In this document: in pieces, positions 7,825-16,084 of the stretch | How the letters are laid out: each line of letters begins with the position of its first letter | How positions within the stretch are numbered: the first letter of the stretch is position 1 | Source: Clostridia bacterium | GTDB lineage: Bacteria > Bacillota > Clostridia > Christensenellales > Aristaeellaceae | Reading direction: 5' to 3' | DNA length: 33,602 nt | Assembly: GCA_017550745.1 (NCBI GenBank) | Contig: JAFZOG010000129.1 | Coordinates: 1-33,602 of the forward strand | The notes under the pieces: model-generated | Told to the model about the DNA's origin: nothing | Seen by the model: only the letters and a program-made list of their open reading frames with translations | Databases searched by the model: none | Translations under genes and position numbers: made by a program

Positions 7825-8163
7825 CAAATTTTTAACCATTTGTTTGAGTAAGATGATTCCGGTTCCGTTTTCCCCGCCTTTTTTCCCCTCTCAGTCCTGT
7901 TCAGGACTGGCGGGGAAAGGCCGCAGGAAAAGCGGAAGGCGTCTTTTCGGGGACATGCAGGAAGGAACGGCGGAATGCTGTGGCTGAAAAGCAGGCAGGG
8001 CCGTCGCCAAGATACCGGGGCCGCTGATGGGTTTTGGATCATGGGGGACCATTGACAGCCGATCGGCGAACCGGTTCGTCTAACGTTAGGAGAAGCGATA
8101 AAACTTACAAAAAAACGAAGTAAATGAACAAGGCTGTTGCTGTTCAGAAAATGGGGCGAGTTT
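7825..8163 (+). other. Long structured 5' leader of the polysaccharide operon
   Basis: This gene-free stretch holds strong secondary structure. A hairpin pairs CAGTCCTG (7892-7899) with CAGGACTG (7902-7909). It can be enclosed by pairing of the TTTCCCCGCC region (about 7870-7879) with GGCGGGGAAA (7909-7918). Farther on, three palindromes stand side by side: GCCGATCGGC (8058-8067), CGAACCGGTTCG (8067-8078) and CTAACGTTAG (8080-8089). Such leaders before capsule genes often carry a riboswitch or an antitermination element (LoaP-type or EAR-type in Bacillota). I do not recognise a named class, so the role is inference. Short open frames here are not convincing genes. Confidence 0.5.
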
Positions 8164-9339
8164 ATGAAAAATAAATCAGACAGAAAACTGAACATCGCAA
8201 TGTTTGGCCACAAACGGATCCCATCCCGGGAAGGCGGAATAGAAGTGGTCGTGATGGAGCTGTCCACGCGCATGGCCGCGCTGGGCCACAGCGTCACCTG
8301 CTTCAACCGCTCCGGGCATCATGTGAGCGGCCAGGAATATGATGAAGAAAGAGTGTCCGAATACAAGGGCGTGAAGCTGAAAAACGTGCTGACGCTGGAC
8401 AGAACAGGGCTGGCAGCTATCACCGCCTCTGTTTCCGCGGCAATCAGGACCGCGTTTGGGAAATTCGATGTGGTGCATATCCACGCGGAAGGCCCGGCCT
8501 TTATGTGCTGGCTGCCCAAAATGCTGGGAAAACACGTCATTGTGACCATCCACGGGCTGGACTGGGCCAGGGCCAAGTGGGGAAAGCTCGCTTCCTGGTA
8601 CATCAAAAGCGGGGAAAAGAACGCGGTCAAGTACGCGGATCAGATCATCGTGCTGAGCAAGGGCGTGCAGGATTATTTCCGGGATACCTATCATCGGGAC
8701 ACTGTTTTTATTCCAAACGGCGTAAATAAACCGGAAATCAAAAAAGCCTGTGAAATCGAAAAGCGCTGGGGGCTTCAAAAAGACGGGTACGTCCTGTTTT
8801 TAGGCCGGCTCGTGCCCGAAAAGGGCGTTCATTACTTGGTTGAAGCATGGAAGAATATCCGGACGGACAAAAAACTGGTGATCGTGGGGGGAAGCTCCGA
8901 TACCCAGGACTATATGGACCGGCTGAAGTCGCTGGCCGGGCATGATATGATCTTTACAGGCTTTCAGCAGGGCCAGGTGCTGGAGGAGATGTACAGCAAC
9001 GCGTATGTTTATGTGCTGCCCAGCGACCTGGAGGGCATGCCCTTAAGCCTTCTGGAGGCAATGAGCTACGGCAACTGCTGCCTGGTATCCAGCATAGAGG
9101 AGTGTACCCAGGTCACGGAAGATCACGCGGTGGTTTTTGAAAAAGGAAATATCCAGGATCTGAGAAATAAACTGCAGGAACTGCTCGACCATCCGCAGGA
9201 AGTGAAAAAGTACCAGGACGCGGCTTCAGCTTATATCTGCGATAAATACAGCTGGGATGACGTGGTGAGCAGAACGGTCAGCCTGTATCAGGATAGTATG
9301 GCCAGGCTCGACAGGCATGAAAATAAACCGGCAATGTAA
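8164..9339 (+). CDS. Glycosyltransferase family 4
   Basis: A 391-residue GT-B-fold glycosyltransferase, expected to add one sugar from a nucleotide-sugar donor to the lipid-linked repeat unit at the inner membrane face. It begins with the family-typical GHKRIPSREGGIEVVV loop. The C-terminal half has FLGRLVPEKGVHYLVEA and the donor-binding E-x7-E motif at E290 and E298 (EGMPLSLLE). The N-terminal loop resembles rhamnosyltransferase-type GT4 proteins, but donor and acceptor cannot be assigned. The ATG at 8164 is chosen over the TTG at 8137 because a purine-rich GGGGCGAG precedes it and the conserved region starts shortly after. It opens the polysaccharide locus behind a long leader. Confidence 0.92.
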   Translation: MKNKSDRKLNIAMFGHKRIPSREGGIEVVVMELSTRMAALGHSVTCFNRSGHHVSGQEYDEERVSEYKGVKLKNVLTLDRTGLAAITASVSAAIRTAFGKFDVVHIHAEGPAFMCWLPKMLGKHVIVTIHGLDWARAKWGKLASWYIKSGEKNAVKYADQIIVLSKGVQDYFRDTYHRDTVFIPNGVNKPEIKKACEIEKRWGLQKDGYVLFLGRLVPEKGVHYLVEAWKNIRTDKKLVIVGGSSDTQDYMDRLKSLAGHDMIFTGFQQGQVLEEMYSNAYVYVLPSDLEGMPLSLLEAMSYGNCCLVSSIEECTQVTEDHAVVFEKGNIQDLRNKLQELLDHPQEVKKYQDAASAYICDKYSWDDVVSRTVSLYQDSMARLDRHENKPAM

Positions 9340-9440
9340 TGTATGGATCCGTAAACCTGGTGAAAGGCGTGGCTCCGGCAGACATCCATCGAATAAACCG
9401 TAAGGATGTGCCGAAAAAAATTTAAAGAAAGTGTGTCCGC

Positions 9441-10358
9441 ATGGAAAAAAAAGGAAGCCCTGCGCTTGATGCGCAGCCAAAGAAGAAAAAAATAATGAAA
9501 AAGATCTTAAAGCTCTTACTCTTCTTTTTCATTATCCTGGTTGTAACAGTAGTTGCTATCGGCGGCGCCATACTTGTCTATTGGCAGTATACAAAAACAC
9601 ATTACGAAATTTCTTTCTTTCAGGTCACTTCCAAAAAAGTCAGCAGAAACATACGTTTTATTGTTATTTCCGATATCCATAACCGGGAATATGGAGAAAA
9701 CAATGAATTGCTGATAAACGATATCCGTTCTCTGAATCCGGATCTTATCCTGTTTGCAGGCGATATGGTCATCAAACAGCAGGACGATTACCAGGCCGTG
9801 CTGAACCTTGCGACCAACTTAACTGAAATCGCACCCTGCTACGGCATTTTAGGAAATCATGAGAGTGAGCGAATCGTTTTCAGCAATGACAAAGATTTGC
9901 CTAAAAAGTTTGAAAATGCGGGATTGAAAATGCTGCGCAACGCGCAGGATATTATACATATCGGCATGGACACCATTCAGCTGATCGGCTTGTCGGCAAG
10001 CACGACCTACGGTTTTGAAGAATATGGCGGCCGCGCATTCATGGATAAAACGAGCATAGATCCCTCCGCGTTCTGCGTCGTTATGGCGCATGTTCCGATC
10101 TTGTTTGATTCGAAGCTGACTGATTATCAGTTCGATTTGGGCGTCGCCGGCCACGTTCACGGCGGGCTTGCGATTATTCCGTACTTTGGCGGACTGTACA
10201 GCAATGAGGAAGGCTTTTTGCCCACTTACTATGCCGGGAAATATATACTGAGCAATGATGCAACCCTGATTATCAGCAGGGGATTAGGAGACTCTCAGAA
10301 TATTCCCAGGATCAACAATATGCCTGAATTAGCCGTGATCGACGTCAATTGGTATTAA
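9441..10358 (+). CDS. Membrane-anchored metallophosphoesterase
   Basis: A calcineurin-like phosphoesterase of 305 residues with a lysine-rich N-terminus and one membrane segment at about residues 22-47. All family metal-ligand motifs are visible: SDIH (77-80), GDM (107-109), GNHE (138-141), AHVP (216-219) and GHVHGG (237-242). The fold resembles YkuE/YaeI-type membrane-associated phosphoesterases, so the catalytic domain probably lies outside the membrane. Within the locus it might hydrolyse a lipid-linked or polymer-linked phosphate, but the substrate is unknown. A start at 9495 (MKKILKLL) is also possible. The gene is noticeably richer in A+T than the arginine operon. Confidence 0.88.
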   Translation: MEKKGSPALDAQPKKKKIMKKILKLLLFFFIILVVTVVAIGGAILVYWQYTKTHYEISFFQVTSKKVSRNIRFIVISDIHNREYGENNELLINDIRSLNPDLILFAGDMVIKQQDDYQAVLNLATNLTEIAPCYGILGNHESERIVFSNDKDLPKKFENAGLKMLRNAQDIIHIGMDTIQLIGLSASTTYGFEEYGGRAFMDKTSIDPSAFCVVMAHVPILFDSKLTDYQFDLGVAGHVHGGLAIIPYFGGLYSNEEGFLPTYYAGKYILSNDATLIISRGLGDSQNIPRINNMPELAVIDVNWY

Positions 10359-10451
10359 ACGGATGACACAGCCGTTCTGTTGAAACCGGCAGATATGCGT
10401 GTGTATTCCACATGGAAATGATCAAGTTGCCAAATGGAAGAAGGTGAGCAA

Positions 10452-11813
10452 ATGCAGCTTGGATTACTGAAAAAGAAGAACCCGAACGTATCTTCAAAGA
10501 GCGTACTGGAAAAAGGATGGAACTGTTTACGCGAAACATTTGAAGAGTATTGGAAAAGAAGGTTTATCGTTTTTGCTTTGTTTATCCTCGTTTTCGCTGC
10601 GTTTTGCTGTTATCATTTTTCGAAAAGCCTGCTCACTGCCACGACGATTGTATCGCTGGATTATGAAGAAGCTTCAAAAGGCCTGACGCCAAGCCATACG
10701 CGATTCAATATTTTTGAGATTCAAAGCACCGAGGTGATGGAGCGGCTGATTAAATACGCCGGGCTGGAGGGTGTGATTACGCCCGATGAGCTGAGCGAAT
10801 GCATCCGGGTAAAGGCAACGCATAACAAAAATGTCAGCGGCAAAGTGAATTTTATCAGTACTTCCTATATCATTACTTTTACACATTCCGACTTAATAAA
10901 GGAACGATCGGTTGAAACCATGCTGTCGCTTCTGTGCAAATCTTACCGGGAATTTTTTGTGGAGAACTATGGCATCAACCATTCTATCCTGTCTTTTGAT
11001 ATCAATGACCTGAAATTCAACGATGAATATTTGATGGCTGTAGACCTGCTGGAGCTTAAATGCAACCAATTGGAGAAATATGTGCAGCTTCGCAAGCGGG
11101 AAAACAAAAACTATCAGGATCCGGATACCGGCATCACTTTTACCGCGTTGGAACAGCGGGCGAAGAACTTTTATACCTATGACCTGACAAGACTGCGCTC
11201 TTACATCATTGAATCCGGCATCGCAAACGACAAAGCAAGTCTGAACGCCATACTGGATTATAAGATCCGTATGGATCGATTGGTCTATGATAAACTGTTA
11301 GCGGCATATGAAGAAGACAATAAAGGGATAAAAATGTACGATACCGCCATGAGCGCCATCGTGATGATTCCCACGGAAGACAGTTCGCGGAAATACTATA
11401 TGTCCAGGACGAAAACCGGGATGGATAACATGGCGCTTCACGCGGATGGACAGCTCTATGGCGCTTCAGAAAAAATGCAGGCAATTTCTACAAACTCCTA
11501 CCTGATCAAAAAAATGGATTCGGTTTCTCCGCTTGCGGAACAGGTCAATAAAGCCGACGCCATGATCCGGCAGATTGAAGCGTCTCTGGAAGAACTTGCG
11601 TCAGATATCAGGAAGACAGACAAAGCCTATACCAGTTACAAAGCCCGCAACTATCTGAGCTTTAAAAGCAGTTACGAGCGCTTTATGGACCGTATCGATA
11701 TCATTAGCTCCGGTTTTGGATCGGCAGTTCTCCTTTTCTTATCATTCATTGCCGTTTTCCTGCACAAGTTCGTTATAAGGAAGAAAAAGGTAAAGAAGTA
11801 TGAAAAAATTTAG
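10452..11813 (+). CDS. Wzz-like polysaccharide co-polymerase without cytoplasmic domain
   Basis: A 453-residue protein with one membrane segment near each end (about 38-56 and 423-440) and a large, helical, coiled-coil-rich region between them. This is the layout of polysaccharide co-polymerases that set chain length. Early in the outer domain it has a TP...N-x-x-EI-x-S-x-x-V pattern (near residues 72-93) shared with the next gene, so the two look like paralogues. The C-terminus is only a short basic tail, with no kinase or signalling domain. The ATG at 10452 has AAGGTGAG just upstream; an ATG at 10434 is the alternative. It overlaps the next gene by 14 bases. The family call rests on topology and weak similarity. 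Confidence 0.75.
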   Translation: MQLGLLKKKNPNVSSKSVLEKGWNCLRETFEEYWKRRFIVFALFILVFAAFCCYHFSKSLLTATTIVSLDYEEASKGLTPSHTRFNIFEIQSTEVMERLIKYAGLEGVITPDELSECIRVKATHNKNVSGKVNFISTSYIITFTHSDLIKERSVETMLSLLCKSYREFFVENYGINHSILSFDINDLKFNDEYLMAVDLLELKCNQLEKYVQLRKRENKNYQDPDTGITFTALEQRAKNFYTYDLTRLRSYIIESGIANDKASLNAILDYKIRMDRLVYDKLLAAYEEDNKGIKMYDTAMSAIVMIPTEDSSRKYYMSRTKTGMDNMALHADGQLYGASEKMQAISTNSYLIKKMDSVSPLAEQVNKADAMIRQIEASLEELASDIRKTDKAYTSYKARNYLSFKSSYERFMDRIDIISSGFGSAVLLFLSFIAVFLHKFVIRKKKVKKYEKI

Positions 11814-13608
11814 TATTCTTCGATACCTGAAGCAATTCAGTCTGCTGATATTACTTTTGTCTGTCGCCGGCGCATACGGAATTTATCGCTACGGCAAAAA
11901 TCAGCAGCGGTATACTGCTTCCGTGGTGATCCAGTACACAAATAAAGGGGCCAACGATGGCTTTACACCGGATGGCAGCGTTTTGAACGTGGAAGAAATC
12001 TATTCTTCCACAGTAGTTGACGCTGCGCTGAAAGACCTGGGGTATGAAACCAATATCGATTCCATCCGTTCCAACTGCTATGTGGAAGAGATCATTCCGG
12101 AGACGAAGCAAAAACTGATAGATGTATTGCTGGATAAAGGCGAAGAAGTTTCCTATACTCCGAATACATACCGGGTGTTTTTTGTGGGCGGAAGCAGTAC
12201 AAGTGAAAATTACGCCTGGAATGTTCTGGACGCGATTATCAAAAACTACTGCGAATATTATACAGAAAAGTATGTTGAACAGCGGCTTCAGAACAATGGC
12301 GCCACTGCCCTGGAAACGGATGAATATGATTTTATCGAAAGCGCGCAGGTACTTGAGGATGCCGTATCGCAGATGCTGGACTATTTGTTGGAGAAAAGAA
12401 CATCATGGCCCTATTTTCGATCAATCGATACGGGTTATACCTATGGCGATTTAACAAATATCTATACTTTCTTATACAATTATGAGATTCCAAACCTGTA
12501 CTCGACCATCCTGGATAATGCGGAAACAAGCGACATTGAAGTGCTCGTAAACCGACTGAAGAAAGAATGCGAGGATCTGGAGCTGACGATCGAAAATCAG
12601 GAGGAGCAGGCTGATTATTTAAAAAGCCTGATCGATAATTACAGTGAGCGCAACAAAGATATGATGGATTACCATTATCATAATTCAAGCAACCAGGAAA
12701 GCGGCACAGATTACATTCTGAAGCTGGTGGAGGAGGATCGTGAGAGTAATGATAAAGAAACGACGTATGACTCGCTCATACAGGAATATGTAAACCTGCG
12801 CATCAGTATCCGAAACAGAGAAATCGAAATGAAGCACAACCAGTACATGCAGTCCGTGTTTGACACGGCGATGGACGTTGCAGGGAGAAAAACATACAGT
12901 TCGGAAGAAATCCTGGAAAAGATTGATCATTGCCTGAATCTGGTGAATACATACTATCAGGATGTGGAGCAAACCGGGCGGGAGCTGAACCGTTTCCTGA
13001 GCGCTGACTATCTGAAGATGGTCAGCAGTATCACGGTGAGCACCGCGGTGAATATCAAGCTGTATATCGTGATTGCCGTTGTGCTGTTCACTTCGGTCGG
13101 CGTCGTTGGCGCTGTGCTGCTGGGCAGGTTGATCGACTTTATCGATTATTTCCTGTATGTTGACAAAACGGTGGGTATTCCGAACCGTGCCAGATGTGAT
13201 ATTTTTATTGAAGAAAACTCGAAAAAGCTGCTTTCGGAAAACTATTCCTGCCTCGCGCTGAAGATGACATCGTTGAACGATATTTCCAAAAATTTCGGAC
13301 GTGCGACCGGCGACGCGGTGCTCAAGGACTTTGGCCTGATCCTCAAGAGCTTCGGCGATCTGTACGGTTTTGTGGGATATAACGGCAGCGGCAGCTTTAT
13401 GATGTTCTTCCCGGAGTGTTCCGCGACGAAGCTGAATGTTATGATTGAGGCGATTGGCCGCCAGGTGGAGGAATACAATAAACTGAATCCGGGCCACGAG
13501 ATTCGTTATACTTATGGCAAATCTGAAACTGACGAGGACAGCACCTTTGATATCCGTGGTTTGCTCCGCCTTGCCTTGCAGAGGATGAATATGGCAAAGC
13601 CGGCCTGA
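11800..13608 (+). CDS. Wzz-like co-polymerase fused to a degenerate GGDEF domain
   Basis: A 602-residue membrane protein. TM1 (about 9-28) is followed by an outer domain (30-418) with RYTASVVIQYTN as in Wzz proteins and long coiled coils. TM2 spans 421-444, and a cytoplasmic domain runs from about 454 to 597. This last part reads as GGDEF: VGIPNR (458-463) for the usual TGLPNR, then a FGRATGDAVL stretch for YGH..GD.VL. The signature is GSGSF (529-533) in place of GGDEF. The two acidic residues before the loop are K and T, the guanine-binding Asn is Ser, and the RxxD inhibitory site is absent. A diguanylate cyclase activity is therefore very unlikely; a sensing or docking role is inferred. It starts inside the upstream co-polymerase gene. 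Confidence 0.82.
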   Translation: MKKFSILRYLKQFSLLILLLSVAGAYGIYRYGKNQQRYTASVVIQYTNKGANDGFTPDGSVLNVEEIYSSTVVDAALKDLGYETNIDSIRSNCYVEEIIPETKQKLIDVLLDKGEEVSYTPNTYRVFFVGGSSTSENYAWNVLDAIIKNYCEYYTEKYVEQRLQNNGATALETDEYDFIESAQVLEDAVSQMLDYLLEKRTSWPYFRSIDTGYTYGDLTNIYTFLYNYEIPNLYSTILDNAETSDIEVLVNRLKKECEDLELTIENQEEQADYLKSLIDNYSERNKDMMDYHYHNSSNQESGTDYILKLVEEDRESNDKETTYDSLIQEYVNLRISIRNREIEMKHNQYMQSVFDTAMDVAGRKTYSSEEILEKIDHCLNLVNTYYQDVEQTGRELNRFLSADYLKMVSSITVSTAVNIKLYIVIAVVLFTSVGVVGAVLLGRLIDFIDYFLYVDKTVGIPNRARCDIFIEENSKKLLSENYSCLALKMTSLNDISKNFGRATGDAVLKDFGLILKSFGDLYGFVGYNGSGSFMMFFPECSATKLNVMIEAIGRQVEEYNKLNPGHEIRYTYGKSETDEDSTFDIRGLLRLALQRMNMAKPA

Positions 13609-13660
13609 CCTTCTTATATCGTGTTGACGAATCTGTTGGCAGTGAGGAGGAGAGATTGAT

Positions 13661-14677
13661 ATGGCGAGGAATCATCTGGTCGATTGTTTAAAGGCATATT
13701 CGTGTTTGCTGGTGGTGTTTGGGCATGTGATATTCGGCATTCAGAACATGGGAGGGATTTCTCAGCCGCAGTTTGCTCCCTATCTGAAGGATTTCATATG
13801 GACCTTCCATGTGCCGCTCTTTATGTTTTTAAGCGGATTTGTCTACCGGATCACCGGCGAATGGAAGGGCAAAAAAACACGGTGGCAGTTTATCCTGCAT
13901 AAAGCGGTGAACTTGGGGGTTCCCTATATCGTGTTTTCTATTCTGTATGTCCTGATCAACAGCAGGATTCCCGGCACAAATTTCTCCCACTCAGCGCAGG
14001 AACTCCTGTACCTGTGGAAAACGCCTGTGGCTCAGTACTGGTTTCTGCGTACGCTGTTTCTCCTGTTTGTGATATATGTGTTGCTCTCCAGGTTTTTGAG
14101 CAATATATGGATCACGGTCATCCTCACGGTGCTGAGCTGTGTACATCTGCTTTTTCCCGAGCTTCCTTTTCTTTCTTTGGGAAATATCATAAATTGGGCG
14201 TTTGCCTTCGGTTTTGGCGTCTGTCTGGCTTCTTTGAATAATCTCTGCTTTTCTGGCGTCAAGGCGGCGGCGGTGATTGCGGGGCATCTGGCGCTGGAAG
14301 CCGTTTTCCTGCTGACAGGCATCAGCGGCCTGCCCGTGATCGTGGAGATCGAAAGAGCGGCTGGGATCATTGCCAGCATAGCGGTTGTTTCGTTGCTGGT
14401 TAAAAATGCCAATATTGAAAAATTTCTGCTTTACATCAGCCGGTATTCCTTCCCAATTTACCTGCTGCACACCTTCTTTACCGCAGGCGTCCGAATCCTG
14501 CTGCAAAAAGCCGGGATCCACAATTATGCGCTTCATGTAGGGATTGGAATGCTGCTGGGTGTCGCGCTGCCGTTGCTGATCGCAATCATCATGGAAAAGA
14601 CGGTTTGGCTGAATTTTGTGCTGTATCCATCGCAAACGCTCAAAAAGCTGAAGCAACAACGTGCGGCAGTCCATTAA
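13661..14677 (+). CDS. Acyltransferase family 3 membrane protein
   Basis: A 338-residue integral membrane protein of the acyltransferase 3 family, which transfers acetyl or other acyl groups onto sugars of surface polymers. About ten hydrophobic segments are visible. The family's histidine motifs are present: GH at residue 22 (VFGHVIF) and FHVPLFMFLSGF with H50. The length suggests the membrane domain alone without an added SGNH domain, as in WecH-type enzymes. The ATG at 13661 follows GAGGAGGAGAG. It likely O-acetylates the repeat unit made by this locus; the acyl group is not shown by the sequence. Confidence 0.88.
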   Translation: MARNHLVDCLKAYSCLLVVFGHVIFGIQNMGGISQPQFAPYLKDFIWTFHVPLFMFLSGFVYRITGEWKGKKTRWQFILHKAVNLGVPYIVFSILYVLINSRIPGTNFSHSAQELLYLWKTPVAQYWFLRTLFLLFVIYVLLSRFLSNIWITVILTVLSCVHLLFPELPFLSLGNIINWAFAFGFGVCLASLNNLCFSGVKAAAVIAGHLALEAVFLLTGISGLPVIVEIERAAGIIASIAVVSLLVKNANIEKFLLYISRYSFPIYLLHTFFTAGVRILLQKAGIHNYALHVGIGMLLGVALPLLIAIIMEKTVWLNFVLYPSQTLKKLKQQRAAVH

Positions 14678-14716
14678 CGACGGTTAAAACCTTATTGTAT
14701 TCAGGGAGGAAGACCG

Positions 14717-16078
14717 GTGCCATATAAAAGAGTGCTTCCATATGGAGTAGAAGATGCAGAACCGCAAAGGCCCAAAAAAGTACCGCCGCGATTTGTCACT
14801 TTTATAGCAATTTTATGCACCGTTATTGCGGGTCTGGGTGATTGGGGCGTACTCAATAGAATGCTGAAAGGGCTGCCCAAAGCGGTGGCGCTGGGGACGA
14901 TTGCATGCGCGGTTTTGAATTATCTTGTGGACGCAGATTTTGTCAATATCAAAAAGGCGCTCAGTTATCTGCCGCTGTATATGCTCCTGATTGCTGTCTA
15001 TACGTCCATCAGCATGTATATTTGGCTGATGGATTTGTCGAAAGTATCCTCTATCAGCGCAGGCGCGCAAAAAATCCTTTTTCAGGCGATTACCATCATA
15101 TATGCGATTTGCATGTGTTATCTGTTTGAGGACCGGGCGATCAATTTTCTGTTTTTGGGGATGGTTATCACAAACGGAAGCATTATGCTCCTGGAGATGC
15201 CGAAATACGGAATTGCCAACAGTATATTATCCGTCATTACCTGTGTCATCACTTTCGGCGGAGCGTCCGGGTTTGTCCGCGCAATGGAAATCCATGACAT
15301 CACCTTTCTCTTTGGCCAATTTTTAATCTATTATATGATGTTCGCCCCAAGAAAAACGCCAACGGAAAGAAAAAGACGGTATATCTGTATTGGCTTTTGC
15401 ATTTTTTTCATGCTGGTTGGATTAAAGCGCAGCACCTTGCCGGCTGTAGCAATGATGTGTATCTATGTAAAAGTCCTCCGAATGTTTAAAAAGCCAGAGC
15501 CTCTTATGCTGGCGACAGGAATCGGCCTGTTCCTGTTCTCATATGTCTATGTTTATCTGGCCCGTACGGGGATCATGGTTGACTTCTTGGAATCGATGGG
15601 CATCGAAATGCTGGGCCGCGATAAGCTGTGGACGCTGCCCAATGATTATTATGAGTTTTCGCCTTTCTGGAAAGGGCTGGGCTTTGAAGGCGTAGACGAC
15701 CTGATTAAAATGTTTTATCAAGCGGGGCTCATCACCTCCACCTTTCCGCTGCATAATGATTTTTTGAGAATCTTTATTGAACTTGGCGCAATCGGCTTTA
15801 CCCTTTGGGGCGGAATTCATTATATTCTGTATCCGCTGTACTGGATGAAACGCTATGATACTGAAACCTGTATGCTGTACATGGCTCTCGTGTGCTATAT
15901 GACGGTTACGTATCTGACAGATAACACCGCTTTCTATTTTTGGTGTAGCATCGGCCTGAGAACGATTCCAATGAGCTACAGCTACCGTATCTATAAAGCG
16001 GAAAAGATCAGGCGATGGAAAGCGCCAACGGTCGAAACTGCCGCCGATTTAATTTGGGATATTGAAACAGGAGGGTAA
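14717..16078 (+). CDS. O-antigen polymerase/ligase-like membrane protein (Wzy type)
   Basis: A 453-residue polytopic membrane protein with about ten to twelve hydrophobic segments. Near residue 346 it has HNDFLRIFIELGAIGF, the loop pattern typical of the Wzy/WaaL superfamily, just before the last membrane segments. In a locus with a flippase and co-polymerases the natural role is the polymerase that joins repeat units outside the membrane. It starts at a GTG (14717) seven bases after GGGAGGA; no better in-frame ATG lies nearby. It is A+T-rich like its upstream neighbours. Wzy proteins are poorly conserved, so ligase activity cannot be excluded. Confidence 0.8.
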   Translation: MPYKRVLPYGVEDAEPQRPKKVPPRFVTFIAILCTVIAGLGDWGVLNRMLKGLPKAVALGTIACAVLNYLVDADFVNIKKALSYLPLYMLLIAVYTSISMYIWLMDLSKVSSISAGAQKILFQAITIIYAICMCYLFEDRAINFLFLGMVITNGSIMLLEMPKYGIANSILSVITCVITFGGASGFVRAMEIHDITFLFGQFLIYYMMFAPRKTPTERKRRYICIGFCIFFMLVGLKRSTLPAVAMMCIYVKVLRMFKKPEPLMLATGIGLFLFSYVYVYLARTGIMVDFLESMGIEMLGRDKLWTLPNDYYEFSPFWKGLGFEGVDDLIKMFYQAGLITSTFPLHNDFLRIFIELGAIGFTLWGGIHYILYPLYWMKRYDTETCMLYMALVCYMTVTYLTDNTAFYFWCSIGLRTIPMSYSYRIYKAEKIRRWKAPTVETAADLIWDIETGG

Positions 16079-16084
16079 TCTAAT

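Noticed and set aside
7805-7987. Small + strand frame of 60 codons in the leader
   Set aside because: Its start lies at the -10 box, it has no ribosome site, and it crosses the strong hairpin; chance is more likely.
7930-8095. Leader as a c-di-GMP-I, c-di-GMP-II, c-di-AMP (ydaO) or cobalamin riboswitch
   Set aside because: Some short pieces recall these (for example GGGGGACC and GGCGAACC), but the ordered conserved cores could not be aligned by eye. Left as an unassigned structured leader.
7677-8306. Minus-strand frame of 209 codons across the polysaccharide leader
   Set aside because: It covers the terminator and leader and runs into the glycosyltransferase gene. It has low-complexity composition, no ribosome site and no recognisable domain.
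11800-11813. Frameshift splitting one large co-polymerase gene
   Set aside because: Each protein has its own complete pair of membrane segments and outer domain, so this is a normal 14-base gene overlap.
11800-13608. Active diguanylate cyclase
   Set aside because: The metal-binding acids, guanine-binding Asn and GGDEF signature are all replaced, and the RxxD inhibitory site is absent.
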